Part shown: one piece after another, positions 1 through 7,093 of the stretch | How positions within the stretch are numbered: the stretch's first letter is position 1 | How the letters are laid out: the number at the start of each line of letters is the position of its first letter | NCBI GenBank assembly: GCA_013043085.1 | Contig: JABDOU010000014.1 | Span: forward strand, 1 to 11,881 | Direction of reading: 5' to 3' | Origin: Acidimicrobiia bacterium | Lineage (GTDB): Bacteria; Actinomycetota; Acidimicrobiia; Spongiisociales; SHLN01 | DNA length: 11,881 nt | Program-made: the position numbers and the translations under genes | Notes under the pieces: model-generated | What the model was told of the DNA's origin: nothing | Seen by the model: the letters and a program-made list of their open reading frames with translations, nothing else | Database searches by the model: none

Positions 1-19
1 CCCCGGTTCGGGCTGTCAT
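1..19 (-). CDS. possible first codons of rimM (partial, runs off left edge)
   Basis: On the minus strand an ATG at 19-17 opens a frame (Met-Thr-Ala-Arg-Thr-Gly) that leaves the window after six codons. It lies 29 bp after the khpA stop codon. A weak Shine-Dalgarno-like GGTGGA sits at 36-31, 11 bases before the ATG. In many bacteria the order rpsP-khpA-rimM-trmD-rplS is conserved, so the 16S rRNA processing factor RimM is the expected gene here. Six residues cannot identify a protein, so the assignment rests on gene order only. Confidence 0.25.
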
Positions 20-48
20 AACGATCGAGATCCACCGACCAGGGCGAA

Positions 49-297
49 TTAGTCGAGAAACTCGACGTTGGCCTTGAGACCCTCTTCGTCTCCAGCGGCC
101 TGCGCAAGAGTCCTGATGGCGCGGGCAACCCGACCGCGACGGCCGATGACGCGACCCATGTCGGTTTTGGCCGTCTTGACCTCGGCCACCACCTCATCCG
201 GACCGTCCTCGAGAAGATCGACCTGAACATCCTCGGGGCTTTCGACGATCTCTGAAACGATGAACCGCACTACTTTTTCAACGATCTCGCCGGCCAT
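49..297 (-). CDS. khpA: KhpA-type KH-domain RNA-binding protein
   Basis: Small single-domain type II KH protein of 82 residues, the usual size for KhpA (YlqC). The family binds single-stranded RNA, works with the Jag/KhpB protein in several Gram-positive bacteria, and affects cell elongation and sRNA biology there. The defining GxxG loop is visible as GRRG at residues 52-55, inside the VIGRRGRVARAIR segment, followed by the expected helix. The N-terminus (MAGEIVEKVVRFIV) and the acidic mid-section also match the family. It starts two bases after the rpsP stop codon. Its Shine-Dalgarno AGGAGG (310-305) lies inside the rpsP coding sequence, so the two genes are co-transcribed and probably translationally coupled. 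No khpB is present in this window. The identification is firm; the cellular role in this organism is inferred. Confidence 0.93.
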   Translation of the reverse strand: MAGEIVEKVVRFIVSEIVESPEDVQVDLLEDGPDEVVAEVKTAKTDMGRVIGRRGRVARAIRTLAQAAGDEEGLKANVEFLD

Positions 298-299
298 GA

Positions 300-884
300 T
301 CAGGCCTCCTCTGGGGTGGTGTCATCAGTTTCTTCGTCAACAGCATCGGTCGATTCTCCCGGCACGGTCTCCTGAACAGAGGGCTCTTGGGCCACGCTTT
401 TTTCCGGTTCGTCTGCCTGAGGTTGCTCTGCCTGAGCCTCTTCAGCTACGGCTTCCTGCGCCGCAGGTTCCTCTTCTGCTGACTCTGGAGCCACAGGTTC
501 CTCAGCGGAAGCGGCGGAATCATTCGGCGTTGACTCAATGGCATCCGGCTCTGGTTCCGCCTCTTCAGAAGGTTGATCCGCTGGCGGAGGTGGAGGGGAT
601 GCATCAACGACGTGAATGTCGCCCCTGGCCATCGCGAATCGAGTCCATGCACCTGAGATCTCGAGCAGCTTGCGTACCGCAGCGGTCGGCTGGGCACCGA
701 CGCCCAACCAGTAGTTCGCCCGATCATTGTCGATCTCGACGACAGAAGGCTCGTGATGGGGGTCGTAGCGGCCGATCAGCTCGATGAAACGTCCGTCTCG
801 TGGAGAACGCGAATCGGCGGCAACGACGCGATAGGTCGGATGCTTCTTCTTGCCCATCCGCATGAGTCGGAGCTTTACGGCCAT
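300..884 (-). CDS. rpsP: 30S ribosomal protein S16 with a long acidic C-terminal tail
   Basis: Encodes small-subunit ribosomal protein S16, which binds 16S rRNA early in 30S assembly. Residues 1 to about 85 are canonical: [20 protein letters not shown] at the N-terminus, then [18 protein letters not shown] at about 25-42 and the [18 protein letters not shown] segment at about 61-78. The protein is 194 residues long, whereas S16 in most bacteria is about 80-100 and in actinobacteria commonly about 140-165. The excess is a low-complexity tail at residues 97-194. It opens with five prolines and is rich in Ala, Glu, Pro and Gln, with 32 acidic residues and one lysine by my count. The ATG at 884 is preceded by a modest GAAAGAAG site. 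It lies downstream of ffh on the same strand with a 136-bp gap, and khpA follows two bases after its stop. The core is certain; the tail's function is unknown. Confidence 0.97.
   Translation of the reverse strand: MAVKLRLMRMGKKKHPTYRVVAADSRSPRDGRFIELIGRYDPHHEPSVVEIDNDRANYWLGVGAQPTAAVRKLLEISGAWTRFAMARGDIHVVDASPPPPPADQPSEEAEPEPDAIESTPNDSAASAEEPVAPESAEEEPAAQEAVAEEAQAEQPQADEPEKSVAQEPSVQETVPGESTDAVDEETDDTTPEEA
305..310 (-). promoter_or_regulatory. Shine-Dalgarno of khpA inside rpsP
   Basis: The minus strand reads a perfect AGGAGG seven bases before the khpA ATG. It lies in the last codons of rpsP and fixes the khpA start. It is the strongest ribosome binding site seen in the window. Confidence 0.85.
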
Positions 885-935
885 GAAATTACTTCTTTCG
901 GTGTCGGAATCGTCGTGTGTCGACTGTGGTAAACG

Positions 936-953
936 TGTAGTTGATGTAGTTGA
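936..953. repeat. perfect 9-bp tandem direct repeat in the rpsP leader
   Basis: TGTAGTTGA occurs twice back to back on the plus strand, which is TCAACTACA twice on the minus strand. It lies 52-69 bp upstream of the rpsP start codon and downstream of a possible promoter, so it would fall in the 5' untranslated RNA. It may be an operator or RNA element, or chance slippage; nothing else in the sequence decides. Confidence 0.5.
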
Positions 954-994
954 GGTCGTCTGGGAATGACGGCCTCATATGTCGGCGGACCCGA

Positions 995-1023
995 AATGTA
1001 GAGGCTGTACTGGCTCAAGTCTA
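995..1023 (-). promoter_or_regulatory. possible promoter for rpsP-khpA
   Basis: On the minus strand, TAGACT (1023-1018, starting at the ffh stop codon) and TACATT (1000-995) are separated by 17 bases. Each matches the sigma-70 type consensus at four of six positions. Transcription from here would give a leader of roughly 100 nt containing the 9-bp tandem repeat. The rest of the 885-1020 gap shows no hairpin terminator and no small gene. This is a weak prediction; rpsP may equally be transcribed from the ffh promoter. Confidence 0.3.
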
Positions 1024-2442
1024 TTTCTTTTTCTTCTTCTTGCCCTTTACGCGGTTTTGTCCACGTACCGGTCCGGTCTGTACCGGGCGTTGTTTGGTCG
1101 CAACTCCGCCGCCGAAAGCCCCCGGGTTTTGGAGTGCTTCGAGTGAGGGTGTAGCCCCACCTGACATCATCGCAGACATCATTTGTTTGGCCTGGCCAAA
1201 CTGTTTCAGCAGAGCAGAAACAGCCTGAGTCGTTGATCCCGATCCGTTGGCAATGCGTTGTTTCCGGCTCTTGTTGATCAGATCGGGATTCCGCCTCTCG
1301 TCGGCAGTCATCGATCGGATGATCGCTTCCACCCTGCCGAGATCGGCTTCGTCGACATCGGCGCCGGCCAGAGCTGAAGAGGCGCCCGGAATCATACCAA
1401 GCAGCTGCTTGAGTGGTCCCATTTTTCTCAACTTGCTCATTTGATCGAGAAAGTCGTCGAGGTCGAATTCGTTCCGAGCCATTTTTTCGGCGGTACGTTC
1501 GGCCTCTTCTTCATCAAAGGCGGTCTCCGCTTTCTCGATGAGCGTGAGGACGTCTCCCATGCCGAGAATTCGAGACGCCATCCGCTCGGGATGAAAAACT
1601 TCGAACTGATCGAGCCCCTCCCCAACGCCTGCGAACTTGATCGGACATCCCGTGACTTCACGCACAGAGATCGCCGCTCCACCCCGGGCGTCGCCGTCGA
1701 GCTTGGACATCACGATCCCGGTCACCCGGATTTTGTCCAGAAATCCCTGTGCCACGTCGACCGCCACCTGACCGGTCATCGCATCTACAACCAACAACGT
1801 CTCGTCAGGTTGAGCGACCTTTGTGACGTTGGCCAGCTCGTCCATGAGCTCCTTGTCAATTTGGAGACGGCCTGCTGTGTCGATGATGACGACGTCGTAG
1901 CCCATCCGGTCGGCTTCTTTCAGAGCCGCTTTGACCAGACGGGCGGGTTTTGAGCTCTTCTCTGAATAGACCGGAACCCCGACCCGCTCTCCCAGCACGA
2001 TGAGCTGCTCAATCGCAGCAGGACGCTGAAGATCCGCCGCCACCAGCATCGGACGCTTTCCCGATTCTTTGAGTTGCTTGGCAAGTTTGCCGGCAGAGGT
2101 GGTCTTTCCAGAGCCTTGCAATCCGACCATCGAGATGATGAGCGGCGGACTGGTGGGCTTCATCAAACCGACGGTTTCGGACCCGAGCGTACGGATCAAC
2201 TCCTCATTCACAATCTTGATGACCTGTTGCCCAGGCGTCAGACTCTGCTGAACCTCGGATCCGAGCGCTCGCTCACGGACTCGAGCAAGGAGATTTCCGA
2301 CAACGCCAATGTTCACGTCGGCCTCCAGCAAGGCCATACGCACATCACGCAAGGCCTCATCGAGGTCTTGTTCACGGATTTTGCCTTTGCCGCTGATCTG
2401 GCGAAAGACATCGGAGAAACGGTTTGTCAGATTGTCGAACAT
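1021..2442 (-). CDS. ffh: signal recognition particle GTPase Ffh (SRP54)
   Basis: Protein component of the signal recognition particle. It binds signal sequences emerging from the ribosome and docks with FtsY at the membrane in a GTP-dependent way. The 473-residue product has the full NG-M architecture. The N domain covers about 1-90. The G domain carries G1 GLQGSGKTT (107-115), DLQRPAA (137-143), DTAGRL (188-193), SKLDG (246-250, with Ser in place of the usual Thr) and GVGEG (272-276). The methionine-rich M domain starts near 325 and has the RNA-binding stretch RIANGSGSTTQAVSALLKQF (396-415). The C-terminus is a basic tail ending in six lysines. The ATG at 2442 has no Shine-Dalgarno; a TACACT box ends 10 bases before it, suggesting a leaderless transcript. 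Its receptor gene ftsY lies about 6 kb away on the same strand. No 4.5S/SRP RNA gene was seen. Confidence 0.98.
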   Translation of the reverse strand: MFDNLTNRFSDVFRQISGKGKIREQDLDEALRDVRMALLEADVNIGVVGNLLARVRERALGSEVQQSLTPGQQVIKIVNEELIRTLGSETVGLMKPTSPPLIISMVGLQGSGKTTSAGKLAKQLKESGKRPMLVAADLQRPAAIEQLIVLGERVGVPVYSEKSSKPARLVKAALKEADRMGYDVVIIDTAGRLQIDKELMDELANVTKVAQPDETLLVVDAMTGQVAVDVAQGFLDKIRVTGIVMSKLDGDARGGAAISVREVTGCPIKFAGVGEGLDQFEVFHPERMASRILGMGDVLTLIEKAETAFDEEEAERTAEKMARNEFDLDDFLDQMSKLRKMGPLKQLLGMIPGASSALAGADVDEADLGRVEAIIRSMTADERRNPDLINKSRKQRIANGSGSTTQAVSALLKQFGQAKQMMSAMMSGGATPSLEALQNPGAFGGGVATKQRPVQTGPVRGQNRVKGKKKKKK

Positions 2443-2452
2443 CGAAGGAGCA

Positions 2453-2458
2453 AGTGTA
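2453..2458 (-). promoter_or_regulatory. -10 box of ffh (probable leaderless transcript)
   Basis: The minus strand reads TACACT (TAnnnT type), 10 bases before the ffh ATG. There is no purine-rich ribosome binding site in between (TGCTCCTTCG). Transcription starting 7-10 bases after the -10 box would begin at or within a few bases of the ATG. No good -35 hexamer is visible, which is common for such promoters in actinobacteria. Confidence 0.5.
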
Positions 2459-2529
2459 GAAGATCGAACGCTCAGGCACTCAGATGCCGGCCAAACCTTT
2501 CACATGCGGCCCGACAAGATGAGCATTGG

Positions 2530-2535
2530 TAGGGT
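2530..2535 (+). promoter_or_regulatory. -10 box of the upp operon (probable leaderless transcript)
   Basis: TAGGGT (TAnnnT type) ends six bases before the upp ATG at 2542, and the intervening GCGCCT has no ribosome binding site. Transcription would start at or next to the A of the ATG. This pairs with the ffh -10 box facing the other way across the 99-bp gap. A clear -35 element is missing. Confidence 0.5.
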
Positions 2536-2541
2536 GCGCCT

Positions 2542-3159
2542 ATGAACGTTACGGTCCTTGAGCATCCCCTTGCCTCGCACTATCTAACCGTCTTGAGAGA
2601 CGAAACCACCGCACCCGCCGACTTTCGCCGAGCAACTACTTCGCTCGGTGGATTGCTCGCAGTCGAAGCCACGAGTGGACTCACGGTTGCTATGGGATCA
2701 GTCACCACACCGATGGGCGCGACGACGGGCTATTCCCTCGAATCACGCGTCGCTGTTGTCCCCGTGCTCAGAGCTGGACTCGGACTGCTTCAGCCGTTCC
2801 TCGATCTGCTTCCGTCATCGGCCGTCGGCTTCGTAGGTGTTGCTCGCAATCACGAATCGGCATTGCCGGAGCAGTATTACGTCAACCTGCCAGATCCCCT
2901 GGCAACCGCGATTGTTCTCGAACCGATGCTTGCTACCGGCGGGTCACTTGCCTGGGCAGTCGACGCCGTCAAACGTGCAGGAGCTGTTCAGATCGTGTGT
3001 ATCTCGGTCGTTGCTGCACCCCAGGGCATCGCACACATGAAGGAAAGACATCCCGACATTCGGATCATCACGGCCGCAATCGACGAAGGCTTGAATGACA
3101 CGTTCTACATCGTGCCCGGGCTAGGAGACATGGGCGATCGGTTGTTCGGAACGATATAG
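2542..3159 (+). CDS. upp: uracil phosphoribosyltransferase (divergent PRPP loop)
   Basis: Cytosolic salvage enzyme converting uracil and PRPP to UMP and pyrophosphate. The 205-residue length agrees with E. coli Upp (208). Recognisable family elements in order are HPLASHYLTVLRD near the N-terminus (8-20), LRAGLGL (76-82), the PRPP loop EPMLATGGS (127-135), SVVAAPQGI (155-163), and the uracil-binding C-terminal segment PGLGDMGDRLFGT (192-204). Two spots differ from the common pattern. The acidic residue that opens the PRPP loop is Glu127 rather than the usual Asp, and the RxEETLxP-type segment reads RNHESALP (102-109). Enzyme class is clear, but it belongs to a divergent branch. It is the first gene of a tight operon: deoA begins three bases after its stop. 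The start is the ATG six bases after a TAGGGT box, with no Shine-Dalgarno. Confidence 0.93.
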   Translation: MNVTVLEHPLASHYLTVLRDETTAPADFRRATTSLGGLLAVEATSGLTVAMGSVTTPMGATTGYSLESRVAVVPVLRAGLGLLQPFLDLLPSSAVGFVGVARNHESALPEQYYVNLPDPLATAIVLEPMLATGGSLAWAVDAVKRAGAVQIVCISVVAAPQGIAHMKERHPDIRIITAAIDEGLNDTFYIVPGLGDMGDRLFGTI

Positions 3160-3162
3160 CCG

Positions 3163-4473
3163 ATGCGAGCCGTGGACATCATCGTCAAGAAACGCGACAA
3201 GCAGGAACTGAGTCGCGAAGAAATCGACTTCCTGATCTCCGAGTTCACTGCCGATCGGATTCCCGATTACCAGATGTCCGCCTGGGCGATGGCAGTGCTG
3301 CTCAACGGAATGACCGATCGCGAGACCACTGATCTGACCATGGCGATGGCAGATTCGGGCGATCGGCTCGACCTCACCCGGATTGTTCCAGGCAGCGTCG
3401 ACAAGCACTCGTCGGGAGGTGTCGGCGACAAGACCACGCTCGTTGTGGAGCCGATTGTTTCAGCCGCCGGACTTCCCGTCGCGAAGATGTCAGGTCGCGG
3501 ATTGGGACACAGCGGTGGAACCCTCGACAAGCTGGAATCGATCCCGGGAATCAGAACCAACCTCAGCGAAGACGAATTCATTGCACAGCTGAGGGAGCAC
3601 GGCATCGCGCTCATAGGCCAGACGGCCGATATGGCGCCTGCTGATGGCAAGCTCTATGCGTTGCGCGACGTTACCGGCACGGTTCCCGCCATACCGTTGA
3701 TCGCATCCTCCATCATGAGCAAGAAGATCGCATCAGGAGCATCGGCCGTAGTCCTCGATGTCAAAGTTGGGGTCGGTTCGTTCACCCAGGACCTGGAGAG
3801 CGGTAGACACCTCGCCCGCCTCATGGTGGCAATCGCCAAGCTCAGTGGGCGCAAAGCGACCGCCCTCTTGTCCGACATGAACCAACCACTCGGAGAGGCT
3901 GTTGGCAACGCGATTGAAGTAAAGGAAGCGATCTCGACTTTGCAGGGCGAGGGTCCGACCGACTTTCGGGATCACTGCCTCACGGTTGCGGCTCACATGT
4001 TGATGCTTGGCAGCGCGGTGCCAACCTTCAACGATGGTCTCGCTCTCGCAGCCAGATCGCTCGATGATGGGAGCGCCTGGCAGCGTTTCCGGGTTCTCGT
4101 CGCGGCGCAGGGAGGTCACCTGGCCACGGTCGACGACCCGTCACTCCTCCCAAGCGCCCCACACATCGAGACGGTACATGCTCCGCGATCTGGCTATCTG
4201 AGCCAGATTCATGCGCGACGAATCGGCGAGGCGGTGGTGCGGCTGGGAGGCGGAAGGGAGGTCAAAGGTCAACAGATCGACCATTCGGTCGGAGTCGAGA
4301 TTCTGCGATTGGTCGGTGACCAGGTGACCGAAAACGACCCGCTCTTTGTGATTCACGCCGCAACGAGGGGCGAATTGGAACGGGCCAAGACCGACGTCCT
4401 CGGGGCACATCATTGGTCTGACGAACCGGTCGAACCCCTCCCTCTCTTCTACGACACCATCTATACCGAATGA
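3163..4473 (+). CDS. deoA: pyrimidine-nucleoside phosphorylase / thymidine phosphorylase
   Basis: Phosphorolyses uridine and/or (deoxy)thymidine to the free base and (deoxy)ribose-1-phosphate, feeding uracil to Upp encoded just upstream. The 436 residues match the family length. The N-terminus MRAVDIIVKKRDKQELS is canonical. The phosphate-binding region is KHSSGGVGDK (81-90). The family signature SGRGLGHSGGTLDKLE lies at 110-125. By alignment to E. coli thymidine phosphorylase, the base-contacting Arg171, Ser186 and Lys190 correspond to R168 (LYALRD), S183 and K187 (ASSIMSKK). The loop after DVK reads VGVGSF rather than the usual GxGAF. Sequence alone does not separate DeoA from the broader PyNP (Pdp); the gene context with upp and cdd favours the broader specificity. 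It starts three bases after upp and overlaps punA by four bases (ATGA). There is no strong ribosome binding site, so translational coupling is likely. Confidence 0.93.
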   Translation: MRAVDIIVKKRDKQELSREEIDFLISEFTADRIPDYQMSAWAMAVLLNGMTDRETTDLTMAMADSGDRLDLTRIVPGSVDKHSSGGVGDKTTLVVEPIVSAAGLPVAKMSGRGLGHSGGTLDKLESIPGIRTNLSEDEFIAQLREHGIALIGQTADMAPADGKLYALRDVTGTVPAIPLIASSIMSKKIASGASAVVLDVKVGVGSFTQDLESGRHLARLMVAIAKLSGRKATALLSDMNQPLGEAVGNAIEVKEAISTLQGEGPTDFRDHCLTVAAHMLMLGSAVPTFNDGLALAARSLDDGSAWQRFRVLVAAQGGHLATVDDPSLLPSAPHIETVHAPRSGYLSQIHARRIGEAVVRLGGGREVKGQQIDHSVGVEILRLVGDQVTENDPLFVIHAATRGELERAKTDVLGAHHWSDEPVEPLPLFYDTIYTE

Positions 4474-5294
4474 AGTACGAAGACCTGATGGTTGCCGTGC
4501 GTGTCATCGCAAACACGACCCGGAGAAAACATACGCTTGCGATGGTTCTCGGATCCGGTCTTGGCGGATACGGAGCCGAAGACCCCGGTGCGATTGCGAT
4601 GCCGTATCTCGATATCCCGGGCTTTCCGGTAACAAAGGTGCGCGGCCATAGGGGCACGCTCTTCTCGCTTAAGGCGGACGAATCTGAGAACTCGGTTCTC
4701 ATCTTCTCCGGGCGAGCACATGCATATGAAGGACTACCGCTTCACGACGTCGTCTTCGGAGTGCGTACCGCCGTCGCCGCCGGGTGCACGACCGTGGTTC
4801 TCACAAACGCAGCAGGAGCCGTCAGCAACCACCTGGAACCCGGCGATCTGGCCCTCATCACGGACCACCTGAACCTGGCCGGCATGAACCCTCTCATAGG
4901 AGGAAACGACGAGCGGGTGGGTCCCAGGTTCCCGGACATGACCGATGTCTACGATCCCGGCCTTCGATCCATTGCCGAAGAGGCGGCGCTGGCCGCTGGA
5001 GTAGCGCTCAAGTCCGGCGTGTATGCCTGGTTCAGCGGGCCGTCCTACGAGACTCCCGCGGAGATCGAGATGGTCCGAAGACTCGGTGCCGACCTTGTTG
5101 GCATGTCAACCGTTCCTGAAGCGATAGCCGCTCGTCACATGGGAGCGAAGGTCCTGGGCATATCACTCGTGACGAACAAAGCAGCGGGCCTATCTCCCGA
5201 GCCTTTGTCCCACGACGAGGTCACGATGTCGGCTGGTCTCGCCCGTCAGGATCTCACCATGATTATCGACGAACTCCGCAAGCGCCTGATGTGA
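4470..5294 (+). CDS. punA: purine-nucleoside phosphorylase (trimeric, PNP/MTAP family)
   Basis: Phosphorolyses purine nucleosides to free base and (deoxy)ribose-1-phosphate in the cytosol. The 274 residues show the trimeric family in order: phosphate loop GSGLGG (28-33), GRAHAYEG (81-88), LTNAAG (111-116), GDLALITDHLNLAGMNPLIG (125-144), GPSYETPAE (190-198), VGMSTVPEAIAARH (210-223) and VTNKAAG (234-240). Glu194 and Asn236 occupy the positions of human PNP Glu201 and Asn243, which bind 6-oxopurines. Methylthioadenosine phosphorylases have Asp at the latter site, so guanosine/inosine/deoxy forms are the likely substrates. The ATG overlaps the deoA stop codon (ATGA), which fixes the start despite the lack of a Shine-Dalgarno. 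It is the last gene of the upp-deoA-punA operon; no clear terminator hairpin follows. Confidence 0.96.
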   Translation: MKYEDLMVAVRVIANTTRRKHTLAMVLGSGLGGYGAEDPGAIAMPYLDIPGFPVTKVRGHRGTLFSLKADESENSVLIFSGRAHAYEGLPLHDVVFGVRTAVAAGCTTVVLTNAAGAVSNHLEPGDLALITDHLNLAGMNPLIGGNDERVGPRFPDMTDVYDPGLRSIAEEAALAAGVALKSGVYAWFSGPSYETPAEIEMVRRLGADLVGMSTVPEAIAARHMGAKVLGISLVTNKAAGLSPEPLSHDEVTMSAGLARQDLTMIIDELRKRLM

Positions 5295-5316
5295 AGCAGA
5301 GCGAGCGGAAGGCGGA

Positions 5317-5322
5317 TAACAT
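5317..5322 (+). promoter_or_regulatory. possible -10 box for etfBA
   Basis: TAACAT in the 70-bp gap between punA and etfB fits TAnnnT and would give a leader of about 35 nt containing the etfB ribosome binding site. No matching -35 hexamer is evident. Read-through from the salvage operon is the alternative. Confidence 0.25.
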
Positions 5323-5354
5323 CTCTCGACCATCGAGGCCCTGCCCGTCCACCC

Positions 5355-5360
5355 GAGGAG
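5355..5360 (+). promoter_or_regulatory. Shine-Dalgarno of etfB
   Basis: GAGGAG lies four bases before the etfB ATG at 5365, close but purine-perfect, and supports that start. Its presence contrasts with upp, deoA and punA, which have none. Confidence 0.7.
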
Positions 5361-5364
5361 CACC

Positions 5365-6126
5365 ATGAATATCGTCGTCTGCGTCAAGCAGATTCCCGAC
5401 CCGGCCAATCCTTACTCGCTGGACCCGGAAACGCACTTACTCATCCGGCCGGACGAGCAGGTATTGGACGACACGGATCGGTATGGAGTGGAGGTCGGGT
5501 TGCAACTCGCGGCCCAAACCGAGGGTACGGTGACCCTGGTCTCGATGGGTCCGGCCGGAAATATGCAAGGCATCCGCCAGGCCCTGGCCATGGGAGCCGA
5601 CAAGGCAATCATGATTGATGATGCCGATCTCAAGGGTTCCGGCGCTCTCACGACGGCGAAGATTCTGGCGGCTGCTATCCAGAGATCCGGGTTCGACCTG
5701 GTGCTCGCAGGGACGGAATCGACAGATGGGTACACCGGGGTGGTGCCACAGCAGATCGCAGAACTTTTGGACGTGCCCGCTCTGACATTCGCCAAACAAG
5801 TGAGTGTCGACGCTTCGACGGTCACCATCAACCAGCAGACGGCAAACGGATACAACGTCGTGACCAGCGAACTTCCTGCGGTGATTTCCGTTACCGCAGG
5901 CGTCGTGGAACCACGCTATCCAACGTTCAAAGGAATCATGGCAGCCAAGTCAAAGCCGGTTGAGAACTACACGGCCTCCGACCTCGGAGTATCCGACACG
6001 GATCCCGGACAGGCGATCATCTCGGTCGATGAAGCCACGGAACGAAAGGCTGGCACCAAGATCGAAGACGAGGGAGAGGCACATTTGCGAATTATCGAGA
6101 AGCTCCAGGAATTGAAGGTGATCTGA
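5365..6126 (+). CDS. etfB: electron transfer flavoprotein beta subunit
   Basis: Beta subunit of the soluble ETF heterodimer, which takes electrons from acyl-CoA and other flavin dehydrogenases and passes them to ETF-quinone oxidoreductase. The 253-residue product starts with the canonical MNIVVCVKQIPDP. It shows LVSMGPAGNMQGIRQALAMGADKA (58-81). The nucleotide-binding loop AGTESTDGYTGVVP (115-128) holds AMP in standard ETFs. The family signature VVEPRYPTFKGIMAAKSKP lies at 180-198. The stop codon overlaps the etfA start by one base (TGATG). No dehydrogenase, ferredoxin or ETF-QO gene is adjacent, so the partner cannot be read from context. I see nothing that marks it as a bifurcating ETF, but that would need a structure-based alignment. 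Confidence 0.97.
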   Translation: MNIVVCVKQIPDPANPYSLDPETHLLIRPDEQVLDDTDRYGVEVGLQLAAQTEGTVTLVSMGPAGNMQGIRQALAMGADKAIMIDDADLKGSGALTTAKILAAAIQRSGFDLVLAGTESTDGYTGVVPQQIAELLDVPALTFAKQVSVDASTVTINQQTANGYNVVTSELPAVISVTAGVVEPRYPTFKGIMAAKSKPVENYTASDLGVSDTDPGQAIISVDEATERKAGTKIEDEGEAHLRIIEKLQELKVI

Positions 6127-7067
6127 TGGTCTGGGTATTCGTACAAGAAGCCAATGGTGCGGCCGATCCCGTCGCACTTGAACTCCTCACAAAGGCCAGA
6201 ACGCTTGGCTCCGTCACGGCCCTGTACCTTGGTGAAGCCAACGACTCGGTGTTTGCCCAACTCGGTGACTACGGAGCCGCCAATGTGATTCACCTCACAG
6301 GAGCCGGAAACAGTCTGCCGGCCGCAGCAACGGCGTCTGCGATCGCCGCGCTCGCAACCGAACACAATCCGGCGTTGATACTCTTTGGTTCGACATACAT
6401 CGGACGCGACGTAGCCGGGCGGCTCAGCGTTCGGTTGGATCGGCCTGTTGTTTCGAACGCCGTCGATGTTGCTCTCGAAGATGGCTCTGCACTCATCACG
6501 AACGAGATCTTTGGTGGCACGAAAATCATCAAGACCGCCATCACTGCCTCCAGCCCGGCCCTGGTCATTGCGCGACCGAAGGCTTTCGCAGCTGAACCGG
6601 GAGGTGGTGGCGCCCCACATGTGACCGAGGCTGGTCTGCCAGACGTCGGTCACGCCGGCTCGGCAACCATCACCGACCGCCACACCGAAACAGCCTCTGG
6701 GCCAAAACTGGAAGAAGCAGAGATCGTGGTATCCGGTGGGCGCGGTCTCGGGTCAGCCGAGAAGTACGAGCTCGTCGAATCGTTGGCCGCGAAATTGAGA
6801 GCTGCGACCGGGGCGACCCGGGCGATTGTGGACGCCGGGTGGGTGCCGTACGCCAAACAGGTCGGACAAACCGGCAAGACCGTCAAACCCAAGATCTATA
6901 TCGCCTGTGGCATCAGCGGAGCGATGCAGCACCTGGTTGGCATGAAAGACTCGGACACGATCATTGCCATCAACAAAGACCCCGAGGCTCCGATCTTTGA
7001 TGTCGCAGACCTGGGAATCGTCGGTGATGTTCACAATGTCGTCCCGAAACTGATCGAGGCTCTATAA
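6126..7067 (+). CDS. etfA: electron transfer flavoprotein alpha subunit (FAD-binding)
   Basis: Alpha subunit that binds the redox-active FAD of ETF. The 313 residues comprise an N-terminal alpha/beta domain (about 1-155), a glycine- and proline-containing linker (about 156-195) and the C-terminal FAD domain. Diagnostic FAD-domain motifs are GGRGLG (204-209), [10 protein letters not shown] (241-250), GISGAMQHL (262-270) and [11 protein letters not shown] (281-291), followed by DLGIVGD. Translation is coupled to etfB through a TGATG overlap, with AAGGTG just upstream as ribosome binding site. The gene ends 26 bp before the convergent small membrane-protein gene. No terminator hairpin is visible in that gap. 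Confidence 0.97.
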   Translation: MVWVFVQEANGAADPVALELLTKARTLGSVTALYLGEANDSVFAQLGDYGAANVIHLTGAGNSLPAAATASAIAALATEHNPALILFGSTYIGRDVAGRLSVRLDRPVVSNAVDVALEDGSALITNEIFGGTKIIKTAITASSPALVIARPKAFAAEPGGGGAPHVTEAGLPDVGHAGSATITDRHTETASGPKLEEAEIVVSGGRGLGSAEKYELVESLAAKLRAATGATRAIVDAGWVPYAKQVGQTGKTVKPKIYIACGISGAMQHLVGMKDSDTIIAINKDPEAPIFDVADLGIVGDVHNVVPKLIEAL

Positions 7068-7093
7068 CCCGTCGATGGTGATCTGACCAGCGG

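Noticed and set aside
260..787. Plus-strand 175-codon open frame across rpsP
   Set aside because: It is antisense to rpsP and khpA, has no family features, and arises from the biased composition of the acidic S16 tail.
5967..6683. Minus-strand 238-codon frame opposite etfA/etfB
   Set aside because: Both etf genes are unmistakable on the plus strand; the antisense frame has no recognisable motif.
7068..7093. Terminator between etfA and the convergent small gene
   Set aside because: The 26-bp gap has no stable hairpin followed by a T run on either strand.
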